The notes beneath the pieces are model-generated. The model was not told the DNA's origin, did no database searches, and saw nothing but the letters and a program-made list of their open reading frames with translations. Made by a program: the position numbers and the translations under genes. A stretch of DNA of 64,000 nt, taken from an uncultured delta proteobacterium (GTDB lineage: Bacteria; Desulfobacterota; Desulfovibrionia; Desulfovibrionales; Desulfovibrionaceae). Below, in pieces: positions 10,544 to 18,800 of this stretch. The stretch spans positions 1-64,000 of the forward strand of contig CAIMRY010000009.1 of the NCBI GenBank assembly GCA_903843965.1, read 5' to 3'. Every line of letters begins with the position of its first letter. Position 1 is the first letter of the stretch.

Positions 10544-12007
10544 ATGAACACAACGCCCCCCGACACCCCACTCCTGCTCACCCCCTTTCTCCACTACAAG
10601 GCCCCGCCCACCATCGCCCGATTCATGAAGTCACGCGCCCTGTACCGGGGCCTCATGGGCCCGGTGGGCTCGGGCAAGTCCTCGGCCTGCTGCATGGAGC
10701 TGATGCAGCGCGCCCTGGCCCAGGCACCCGGCCCGGATGGCGTGCGCCGCGCGCGCATGGCCGTGGTGCGCAACACCTACCGCGAACTCAAGGACACCAC
10801 CCTGCGCACCTGGCTGTCCTGGTTCCCGGAGAAGACCTTCGGCCCCTTCAGCCTGACCGACCTCTGCCACAGCGTGAACCTGCCCCGCGCTGACGGCAGC
10901 AGCGTTGAGCTGGAGGTGCTCTTCCGCGCCCTGGACCGGCCCCAGGACGTGAAGAAGCTGTTGTCGCTGGAGCTTACCGGGGCCTGGATCAACGAGGCGC
11001 GCGAGATGCCGCTGTCCATCGTCGAGGCCCTGGGCGACCGCGTGGAGCGCTACCCCGCCGGACGCGACGGCGGCGCCACCTGGGCCGGGGTCATCATGGA
11101 CACCAACCCCCCGGACAGCGACCACTGGTGGTACCGGCTGGCCGAGGAGACCCGGCCCAAGGGCTGGACCTTTTTCCGCCAGCCCGGCGGACTGTTGGAG
11201 CAGTGCGGCGAGTTTTGCCCTAACCCCGCCGCCGAGAACCTGGAGCACCTGCCCCCGCGCTTCTACCTGCGCCGCATGAACGGCAAGACCCCGGCCCACG
11301 TGCGCGTGTACTACTGCGCCGAGTACGGCTTTGTGCAGGACGGCCTGCCCGTGTACCCGGAGTTCAGCGACGCCCGGAATGTGGCGGCGGCGGAGCTTGG
11401 GCCCGTGGACGGCCTGCCGCTGTATGTCGGGCTGGACTTCGGCCTGACCCCGGCGGCTGTGCTGGGCCAGCGCCTGCCCACGGGCCGCTGGCACTTTCTC
11501 GACGAGCTGGTCAGCACGGACATGGGAATGGTGCGCTTTGCCGGGCTGTTGGGCCAACTCCTGCAAGACCACTACGGCGGACTCGCGGTCGAAATCTGGG
11601 GAGATCCCGCAGGGATGGCCCGCGCTCAGACCGACGAGCGCACGCCCTTTGACATCCTGCGCGCCCAGGGCCTGGCCGCCCGGCCAGCACCCAGCAACGA
11701 CCCCCTGCTGCGGCGCGAGGCCGTGGCCGCCGCCCTGGCGCGTGATGTCGACGGGCTGCCGGGCCTGGTGCTCTCCCCGCGCTGCGCGACCCTGCGCAAG
11801 GGCATGGCCGGGGCCTGGCACTACCGTCGGCTCCAGGTGGCCGGCGAGGCGCGCTTTGTGGACACGCCGGACAAGAACCGCTTCTCCCACGTGTGCGAGG
11901 CCGCGCAGTACCTGCTGCTCGGCGCGGGCGAGGGCAGGCGGCTGCTCCACCAGGACCGGCCGGACAACGCACGCCAGGCCCGCAGCGTGAACCGGGCGCG
12001 GGGGTAG
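10544..12007 (+). CDS. Solitary phage-type terminase large subunit (487 aa)
   Basis: The ATPase domain has Walker A GPVGSGKS (39-46) and an acidic Walker-B-like segment GAWINEAREMP. The motif IMDTNPPDSDHWW matches the family's coupling region. The C-terminal RNase-H-like nuclease is marked by YVGLDFGLTPAAVLG. Terminase large subunits package phage DNA into proheads, cutting concatemers at the portal. The length is full and no frameshift is seen. No small terminase, portal, capsid or tail gene is adjacent. The promoter is shared with two toxin genes. No Shine-Dalgarno sequence is visible; a second in-frame ATG at 10625 also lacks one. Confidence 0.88.
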   Translation: MNTTPPDTPLLLTPFLHYKAPPTIARFMKSRALYRGLMGPVGSGKSSACCMELMQRALAQAPGPDGVRRARMAVVRNTYRELKDTTLRTWLSWFPEKTFGPFSLTDLCHSVNLPRADGSSVELEVLFRALDRPQDVKKLLSLELTGAWINEAREMPLSIVEALGDRVERYPAGRDGGATWAGVIMDTNPPDSDHWWYRLAEETRPKGWTFFRQPGGLLEQCGEFCPNPAAENLEHLPPRFYLRRMNGKTPAHVRVYYCAEYGFVQDGLPVYPEFSDARNVAAAELGPVDGLPLYVGLDFGLTPAAVLGQRLPTGRWHFLDELVSTDMGMVRFAGLLGQLLQDHYGGLAVEIWGDPAGMARAQTDERTPFDILRAQGLAARPAPSNDPLLRREAVAAALARDVDGLPGLVLSPRCATLRKGMAGAWHYRRLQVAGEARFVDTPDKNRFSHVCEAAQYLLLGAGEGRRLLHQDRPDNARQARSVNRARG

Positions 12008-12377
12008 AGGGGAAGGGGGTAGATGGGCAGGGGAAGCAATAGCCTTCGGCGGCCAGGGGCGCTGCCCCTGGACTCCGCCAAAGGGCCTGAGGCCCTCTGG
12101 ACTCCTCAGCGCGCCGAAAGGGCTGTTTCAGGCAGGGGCCTGAAACAGCCCTTTCGGCTTGTGCGGGTCAGGCCTGGCCGAGGACTCTGCCAGCGCCAAC
12201 CAGTTCCGCCCCTATGGGGGTTCCAAGGGGCCTCAGGCACCTTGGCCGCCGGAGGCTTCTTCTCCACAAACCCTGTCAACCGGGAATTATTGTCCTTTTA
12301 GCGGCCAAAACGGGTGATTTTTGTCCAGCACCAAAAGCCCATGCTATATTTCATTGAAAGACGAATGGAGGTCGGAT
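12008..12377 (+). repeat. Three-hairpin composite followed by a regulon promoter
   Basis: After the terminase stop come hairpin CCAGGGGC/GCCCCTGG (12053-12071), hairpin CCAAAGGGCC/GGCCCTCTGG (12078-12100) and a perfect 21-bp stem with core AAAGGGCTGTTTCAGG (12113-12158, 4-nt loop). The order and orientation relative to the gene are the same as at 6906 and 18935. The third regulon promoter starts at 12268. Confidence 0.75.
12268..12350 (+). promoter_or_regulatory. Shared regulon promoter, copy 3 (Tlde1-like toxin)
   Basis: It has CCCTGTCAACCGGGAA, repeat 1 ATTATTGTCC (12286-12295), AGCGGCCAAAA, repeat 2 ATTTTTGTCC (12317-12326) and -10 CTATAT or TATATT near 12344-12349. TTGTCC lies 17 bp before CTATAT. 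The leader to the ATG at 12378 is about 25 nt. Confidence 0.75.
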
Positions 12378-13124
12378 ATGGAAACACGAAGCACGGACAC
12401 GGGCATTTGGACGCGGGTAAGTGAGGACGGCAAGCACGCCGCCGCAGGAATGAGCCTGGATTCGGGCGGCGGCATGAAGATCGGCGCGGGCAAACGTCCG
12501 CAGCCATTTGGTCGCGACGGGCGATACGGCGAAATGGGCGGCGGCTCCTCAACCGGCCCGGAGTATCGGGCCAAGGTCACGTTGCCGAATGAGGTACGCG
12601 GGGAAGTGACGCCGCCACCATCGGCTACGCCCCCGCAAAGCCCGCTGGGCCAGGGGCCGCAGAAGGGGCAGAACGTTGGCAAGCAGTACGTGCTGCCGCC
12701 GCAGGTGAAGGCCGAGAACGCCCAAACCGCCCTGGTTTACAGCCAGAGCGACGGCAGGCTCATGGACATGGAGGACCGGCTGGTGGGCCAGGGCTATTCC
12801 GGCGCACCAGACTACGTGAACAAGCCGGAGTTCCAGGACAAGGTGGACAAGGGCGTCATCCCGGAAGGGACATACACCATCGGCGAAGTCATCGTTAGTC
12901 GTGTGGATGGGCGCGGCATGGGGCCGGACGTGATCAAGCTCGAGCCTGACGCGGCCACGGCGGAGCGCATCCGGGCCATGGGCCGCGACCCGAACACGTT
13001 CTATATTCATGGGGACAACCAGAAGAAGAATCAGTCGGCTTCGGAAGGATGCATCATCATGGACCAAGAATACCGCAAGGCATTGAAAGAGTTACAGGGG
13101 GCAAGGATACGTGTGCTACGCTAG
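12378..13124 (+). CDS. Tlde1-like peptidoglycan toxin with shared KIGAG leader motif (248 aa)
   Basis: ATG at 12378 follows TGGAGGT. The N-terminus carries KIGAGKRPQPFGRDGRYG (34-51), matching the amidase-like toxin at 94-111. A Pro-rich linker (about 75-105) separates it from a C-terminal domain (about 115-245). That domain has a strand ALVYSQSDGRLMD, IPEGTYTIG, and the catalytic segment HGDNQKKNQSASEGCIIM with His211 and Cys225. This matches the Tlde1/DUF2778 L,D-transpeptidase fold. Known members cut or exchange D-amino acids in peptidoglycan stem peptides when delivered to the periplasm. There is no signal peptide. The stop overlaps the next gene by 14 bases. The family call is fairly firm; delivery is unknown. 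Confidence 0.78.
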   Translation: METRSTDTGIWTRVSEDGKHAAAGMSLDSGGGMKIGAGKRPQPFGRDGRYGEMGGGSSTGPEYRAKVTLPNEVRGEVTPPPSATPPQSPLGQGPQKGQNVGKQYVLPPQVKAENAQTALVYSQSDGRLMDMEDRLVGQGYSGAPDYVNKPEFQDKVDKGVIPEGTYTIGEVIVSRVDGRGMGPDVIKLEPDAATAERIRAMGRDPNTFYIHGDNQKKNQSASEGCIIMDQEYRKALKELQGARIRVLR

Positions 13125-13908
13125 TGTATTGATATTCTGCATATGCGCTGTAGTCACCTTCGAGGCACGCTCCGCACAGGCATGGTTCTTGGCGCACGGA
13201 TCCCACGTAGTAAGCCATAGATTCTATGACAGCTTCTCCTTCTACGCCGACCACGCCCTCGTTGGCGGGAGGCAGAACTACAGCTTCAAGGCGCAATACC
13301 CTTCGGATGTGCTCATCCGCGTATTCGACGAGCGGCACGACCGCTTCCAGGGCTTCGGGCCGAACGGCGAGGCGGCGCTCACCGTGGACGAATCCTGGTG
13401 CCAGGACGTGACGGAAGCGCTGGGCAAGGCCAAACGGCTTGATGTGGGCGGCTACGAGGAGCGCATGCTCTGCTACACTTCGGCCCGCCCTGGCGACGAC
13501 ACCGTGGTCCTGTTCACCCTGCCCCGCTGCCCGGACGAATGCAGGCGCGTCATGGAGATCCAGGTGCGCGCGCAGAAGCGCGAGGTGCGCGTGCTGGACA
13601 AGTGCTCGGCCACGCTGGGCGTGCACGCGGGCATCGCCACCCAGAGCGGGCTTGCGCTCGGCCTCACGCGGGCGCAGGTGCAGGCCATCCTCGGCCCGCC
13701 TCTGGCCCAGCGCGGCGACAAGTGGCTGTACGCCGCCTCGGTGAGTGTGAAGCTCAGCGACGAGGAAAACGTTCGACGCGGCTTGCCTGTGGCGCAGGTC
13801 GTCACGCCAAACTACCCGTTCCCTGTGGCCTTCGAAAAACATATCGTGGTCTGGTTCAAGGGCGACCGCGTGAGCGCGTTCCGGGTGAACATGGACTGGG
13901 GGCTGTAG
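13111..13908 (+). CDS. Candidate immunity protein, exported, BamE-like motif (265 aa)
   Basis: The GTG start at 13111 lies inside the end of the toxin gene, with AAGGA just before it, so the two are translationally coupled. Residues 1-24 form a signal peptide ending SAQA. The mature protein has six cysteines and, at 183-197, LGLTRAQVQAILGPP, a BamE/SmpA-type motif. Strands WLYAASVSVKL and HIVVWFKGDRV follow, as in BamE-like folds. Periplasmic location and coupling fit a neutraliser of the Tlde1-like toxin. It is longer than known Tldi1 partners and the N-terminal 160 residues are not recognised. Confidence 0.68.
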   Translation: MCYASVLIFCICAVVTFEARSAQAWFLAHGSHVVSHRFYDSFSFYADHALVGGRQNYSFKAQYPSDVLIRVFDERHDRFQGFGPNGEAALTVDESWCQDVTEALGKAKRLDVGGYEERMLCYTSARPGDDTVVLFTLPRCPDECRRVMEIQVRAQKREVRVLDKCSATLGVHAGIATQSGLALGLTRAQVQAILGPPLAQRGDKWLYAASVSVKLSDEENVRRGLPVAQVVTPNYPFPVAFEKHIVVWFKGDRVSAFRVNMDWGL

Positions 13909-13937
13909 CTGCGCTTGGGCATCTGCCAACGAAACAC

Positions 13938-13973
13938 GGCCCGGCCACCCCAATGAGGGCAACCGGGCCTTTT
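13938..13973 (+). terminator. Rho-independent terminator of the Tlde1-like cassette
   Basis: GGCCCGG (13938-13944) pairs with CCGGGCC (13963-13969) and is followed by TTTT. It lies between the rightward toxin cassette and the leftward methyltransferase. Confidence 0.7.
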
Positions 13974-13992
13974 CGCGTCGTTTCCCTGACCC

Positions 13993-14721
13993 CTACCCTA
14001 TGCCCGGCTCGGTCTTCCAGGCATAGATGGGCGTGAGCGGCTGGTAGCCCACCAGGTCGATGCGCATGGCGCTGATGGCCCCCAGCTGCGGCGGCAGAAT
14101 CAGGCGGTTGATGAAGCCCCAGGGCGGGGCGGAGCGCCAGGTGCCGGGCGGGCCGGGCAGGATGGAGTGCGCGCGCGCGGGCTTGAACCCGGTGTGGATG
14201 AGCGCCAGCGCGCGCATCTCCGGCCAGGTGTACCAGTGCGCGCGCGACAGGGTGGAGCTTTCCTGCCAGGGCCAGCGCCAGCCCCGGGCCAGATAGTAGC
14301 ACGAGTGCCGGTTCAGAAAGCCGATGAGCAGCCCCTTGGCCGCCACCCGCGCAGCCTCGGCCAGGACTTGTCCGGGGTTGTCGCAGAACTCCAGCACGGT
14401 CCACAACACGCAGAAGTCGTATTCCTTGTCCGCAAAGGGCAGGGCCTCGCCATTGCCCACGTAGAGCTCGGCGCTTGGCCCCAGGCGCTTCCTGGCCGCC
14501 TCGATCATCTGCGGGGACTTGTCCAGACCGGCCACGGAAAACCCGTCGTCGTACAATATCTGCTGGAACAGGCCGGTGCCGCAGCCTATCTCCAGCACGC
14601 GCTGGTTGCGCCGGGGCCACTGGGCCAACACGGAGTCCAGCAGGTGGCGCTCCGCCCCCAGGGCGTGGCTGCCCTCGGGGGTGGTGAACCACTTGTCGTA
14701 GCGCAGGGCGTCCATGTTCAT
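13993..14721 (-). CDS. Class I SAM-dependent methyltransferase (242 aa)
   Basis: Motif I VLEIGCGTGLFQ, an acidic end of strand 2 (VAGLDKSPQMI), motif post-I GNGEALPFADKEYDFC and strand 4 VLWTVLEFC identify a Methyltransf_11-type cytoplasmic enzyme. The C-terminal third is Trp/Pro-rich. The substrate cannot be read from the sequence. ATG at 14721 has only a weak ribosome binding site. It is downstream of and co-directional with nothing obvious, and the peroxiredoxin gene upstream on the same strand is about 95 bp away. Confidence 0.85.
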   Translation of the reverse strand: MNMDALRYDKWFTTPEGSHALGAERHLLDSVLAQWPRRNQRVLEIGCGTGLFQQILYDDGFSVAGLDKSPQMIEAARKRLGPSAELYVGNGEALPFADKEYDFCVLWTVLEFCDNPGQVLAEAARVAAKGLLIGFLNRHSCYYLARGWRWPWQESSTLSRAHWYTWPEMRALALIHTGFKPARAHSILPGPPGTWRSAPPWGFINRLILPPQLGAISAMRIDLVGYQPLTPIYAWKTEPGIG

Positions 14722-14815
14722 CAGCGGCCTTGGCCCGGCTGCAAGCGGGCCGCGCTCCGATCGGGGCGGGCAGGCCAGGGGGTCGGCCCGCCGCCGCCGG
14801 GCGGATATGCGTGCG

Positions 14816-15478
14816 TTATTCGGGGTTCAGGGCCTCGTAGACCTTGCCCACCAGCGCCTCGGAGGGGGTCAGGGTCTTGTCGCCGGGGTTCCAGTGGGCC
14901 GGGCAGGCCTCGGCCGGGTGCTTGGCCAGGTAGACGTTGGCCTCCATCTTGCGCACCAGCTCCTCGGCGTTGCGGCCCACGTTGTAGAAGTTGACCTCGC
15001 TGCCCACCAGCACGCCCTCGGGGTTGATGATGAAGGTGCCGCGCAGGTCCAGCCCGCTCTCAGCGTCCCAGACATCGAAGTAGCGGGACACGTGCCCGGC
15101 GGGATCTGCGGCCATGAGGAACTTCACGCCCTTGAGCATGCGCTCCGTGGTCTGCCAGGCCAGGTGCGCGAACTTGGTGTCCGTGGACACGCTGACCACC
15201 TCTGCCCCGAGCTTCTTCAGCTTCTCGTGCTGGGAGGCCAGCTCGGCCAGCTCGGTGGGGCAGACAAAGGTGAAGTCCGCCGGGTAGAACACCAGGATGA
15301 GCCACTTCTTTTTTTTCAGAATCTTCTCGGAATCCACCTCGCCAAAGCCGCCCTCGGTGGGGTCATAGGCTTCGAGCGTGAAGTGGCGGATCTTCTGGCC
15401 GACCTTGGCGCATTCCAGCAGGTCGTCTTCGTCGTCGTTATCGTGGTCGTGGTCGTGGTCGGTGTCGCAGCAGCCCAT
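14816..15478 (-). CDS. Peroxiredoxin, AhpC/TSA 2-Cys type, with acidic His-rich N-terminus (220 aa)
   Basis: Peroxidatic Cys73 lies in DFTFVCPTE and the resolving Cys192 in EACPAHW, the typical 2-Cys arrangement. The protein reduces hydrogen peroxide and alkyl hydroperoxides in the cytoplasm, using a thioredoxin-type donor. The first 20 residues, CCDTDHDHDHDNDDEDD after the initial MG, are unusual. They form a metal-binding-like Cys/His/Asp tail absent from standard AhpC. A ribosome binding site (GGAGGCTCCCC) precedes ATG at 15478. No dedicated AhpF is nearby. Confidence 0.95.
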   Translation of the reverse strand: MGCCDTDHDHDHDNDDEDDLLECAKVGQKIRHFTLEAYDPTEGGFGEVDSEKILKKKKWLILVFYPADFTFVCPTELAELASQHEKLKKLGAEVVSVSTDTKFAHLAWQTTERMLKGVKFLMAADPAGHVSRYFDVWDAESGLDLRGTFIINPEGVLVGSEVNFYNVGRNAEELVRKMEANVYLAKHPAEACPAHWNPGDKTLTPSEALVGKVYEALNPE

Positions 15479-15851
15479 GGGGAGCCTCCGTCGTGTGTTT
15501 GTGGTTGGGGCGCGCGCGCGGCCTCATCTCATATCTGAGGGCGGGCGGGCGGCGCGGATTCGCTCGATGGTCTCAGAATAGGGGCTGTGAGCGGGGGAGT
15601 CAAGGAGAGGAGGCCTCACCCAGGAGCAGGGTTCGGGCGCAGCGGGTTGTCGTCAGGAGTCTGCGTCAACGTGTCGGCGGCAGGAGTCGGCGGCAACGGG
15701 TTGTCGGCAGGAGTCGGCAGCAGCGAGCCGGGCAAGACGATGCAGGCCTTGCCCCCTTCCCCCCCGGCCCATCCTGCTATATCTTGTCGCTCACGCGCGC
15801 GCCGGCAGAATCTTCTCCGCGCCGCCACCCGAACACCGAAAACGAGGCACC
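15479..15851. other. Intergenic region with three 27-bp tandem repeats
   Basis: 373 bases between divergent genes. Apart from the tandem repeat at 15643-15723 nothing gene-like is supported. The upstream regions of both the peroxiredoxin and the M16 peptidase lie here. Confidence 0.5.
15643..15723. repeat. Three 27-bp imperfect tandem repeats
   Basis: Units 15643-15669, 15670-15696 and 15697-15723 share the core GTCGGCAGGAGTCGGC. On the minus strand they would encode a 9-residue repeat around NPLPPTPA, but no start or ribosome binding site supports a gene. Confidence 0.65.
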
Positions 15852-18800
15852 ATGACCCAGCCTTCCGAGAAATTGACCCACGGCTTTGTGCTCGAACGCG
15901 AACAGGCGATCCCCGAACTCGCGGCCACGGCCCGCGTGTACCGCCACGCCAAGACCGGCGGGCGTCTTTTGTCCATCATAAGCCCGGATGAGAACAAGGT
16001 CTTCGGCATCGCTTTCCGCACCCCACCGGCGGACAACACCGGCCTGCCGCACATTCTGGAGCACAGCGTGCTCTGCGGCTCGAAAAAGTACCCGGTCAAG
16101 GAGCCCTTTGTGGAGCTCATCAAGGGCTCGCTGAACACCTTCCTCAACGCCCTGACCTTCCCGGACAAGACCTGCTACCCCGTGGCCAGCGCCAATGTGC
16201 AGGACTTCTACAACCTTGTTGATGTCTATCTGGACGCCGTGTTCTTCCCGCGCCTGACCGAGAACACGCTGAAACAGGAGGGCTGGCACTTTGACGTGGA
16301 GGCTGCAAACCAGCCGCTGAACTACAAGGGCGTGGTCTTCAACGAGATGAAGGGCGCGTACTCCTCGCCCGAGAGCCTGCTCTCCGAATACTCCCAGCGC
16401 GCGCTGTTCCCGGACACCTGCTACGGGCTGGACTCCGGCGGCGACCCGGAGCGCATCCCGGACCTGACCTTCGCCCGGTTCATGGACTTCCACACGCGCT
16501 ACTACCATCCGTCCAACGCCTACGCCTTCTTCTCCGGCGACGACGACCCGGACACCCGCCTGGCCCTGCTCGACGCCGTGTTCTCGCAGTTCGAGGACGG
16601 ACGCGAGGCCGCAGCCACCTCGGCCATCAGCCTGCAACAGCCCTTTGACGCGCCCCGGCGCTTCACCCACCCCTACGCTGCGGAGGCCCCGGGCGAGGTG
16701 GACGGCGACGACGGCGACGACGCCCCCGAGGCTGGTGAGGCTGGCGATGCTGGCGAGAGCAAGCCCAGGGCCATGTGCACCGTGAACTTCGGCCTGCCCG
16801 AGCCCGCCAGCAATCCAGCAGACCCCAACAACCCCGCCTATCCTATAGAGGGGGGGCCGGACCTGAACCTGGCCCTTTCCGTGCTGGAGCACGTGCTCAT
16901 CGGCCTGCCCTCCTCGCCCCTGCGCAAGGCGCTGGTGGACTCCGGCCTGGGCGAGGACCTGACCGGCGGCGGCCTGGAGACCGACTTGCGCCAGCTGGCC
17001 TTTTCCGTGGGCCTGAAGGGCCTGCACGCGCCCAGCGTCGAGGCTGCCGAGGCTACCTCCGCCCAGGTGGAGGAGCTGGTGCTGGCCACCCTGCGCAATC
17101 TCGCCGAGACAGGTCTGCACGCCGACGACATCGAGGCCGCAGTGAACAGCGTGGAGTTCGACCTGCGCGAGAACAACACCGGCAGCTATCCGCGCGGCCT
17201 GGCCCTGTTCTTCGAGTCGCTGTCCACCTGGCTCTACGACGCCGACCCGCTGATGCTGCTGCCCTTCGAGGGGCCGCTGGCCCGGCTCAAGGCCCGGCTG
17301 GCCCGGAGCGAAAAGGTGCTGGAGGAGCTCATCCGCACCCAATTCCTGGACAACCCGCACCGCGCCCTGGTGACCCTGGTGCCGGACACCACCCTGGCCG
17401 AAACCCGCGAGGCAGCCGAACAGGCCCGCCTGGCCGCCGTGCGCGCGGCCCTGTCTCCGGCGGAGCTTGCGGCCCTGGTGGCCGAGACCCACGCCCTGCA
17501 CGCCCTGCAGGAGGCCCCGGACGCGCCCGAGGACCTGGCCAAGATTCCGCGCCTGACCCTGGCCGACCTGCCGCTCAAGAACGCGGTCATCCCCCACGTG
17601 CGCACCACCCTGGCCGGAGCGGCCGCGCACCTGCACGAGCTGCCCACCAGCGGCATCGTCTACCTGGACCTGGGCCTGGACCTCTCCGCCGTGCCGGACC
17701 AGCTCATCCCGCTGGTGCCCATCCTGGGCCGGGCGCTGATGGAGATGGGCACCAAACGCAGCTCCTTCGTGGACCTGACGCGCAAGGTGGCCATGACCAC
17801 CGGCGGCATCTGGCCGCAGTCCTTTGTTGCCAGCGTGCGCGCACCCGACGGCACCTGCGCGGCGCTGCCCTGCCAGCGCCTGTTCCTGCGCGCCAAGGCC
17901 ACGGCCCAGCGCACCCCGTCCCTGCTCGACATCCTGTCCGAGGTGCTGCTTGAGCCGGACTTCAGCGACATTGAGCGCCTGGGCAAGATCGTGCTGGAGA
18001 CCAAGGCCCGGCGCGAGCACCGGCTCATCCCCGCCGGGCACGCCCTGGCTGCCTCCCGGCTCAAGGCGCGCTACGGCGCGGCCCAGGCCGTCAGCGAGGC
18101 CATGCAGGGCCTGACCGGCTTCTTCTACGTGCGCGAGCTGGCCACGCGCATGGAGAAAGACCCCGAGAGCGTGGTCCGCGACCTGACGACCCTGCTTGGG
18201 CTCATGCTGCGGCGCTCGGCCCTGGTGGCCAACATCACCGCCGACGGCCCGGCCCTGGCCGACACGGCCAACCGCCTGGGCGGCCTCATCGCCAGTGTAC
18301 CCACAGGAGGGGCCGACGCCGACCTTGCCGCTGCGCCGCGCAGCCTGCCTGTGCTGCCCGAGCGCGAGGGCCTGGTCCTGCCCGCCCAGGTCAACTACGT
18401 GTGCACCGGGGCCAACGTGAAGGCCCTGGGCCACTCGCCCGGCGCGGCCGCCGCCGTGGTGGGCAACTTCCTGCGCGCGGGCTACCTCTGGGAACGCGTG
18501 CGCGTGCAGGGCGGGGCCTATGGCGCGGGCGTTTCGTACAGCCGCACCAGCGGCAACCTCACCTTCACCTCCTACCGCGACCCGAACCTGGGCCGCACGG
18601 TGGAGGCCTTTGCCGCTGTGGCCCCGTATCTGGCCGGGATGCAGATCGACGCCCCGGAACTGGAGAAGAGCATCATCGGCTCCGTGGGCGACCTGGACCA
18701 CTACCTCTTGCCCGACGCCAAGGGCTTCACCGCCCTGGCGCGCGACCTGACCGGCGAGGACGCGGACTACCGCCAGGCCGCGCGCGACGCTGTGCTCTCG

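Noticed and set aside
12560-13067. Minus-strand open frames inside the Tlde1-like gene
   Set aside because: Shadow frames typical of high-GC DNA; the plus-strand protein has clear motifs and start signals.
15616-15828. 70-codon minus-strand frame with PPTPA-type repeats
   Set aside because: The frame follows from the 27-bp repeat; no start signal, no homology, wrong place between divergent promoters.
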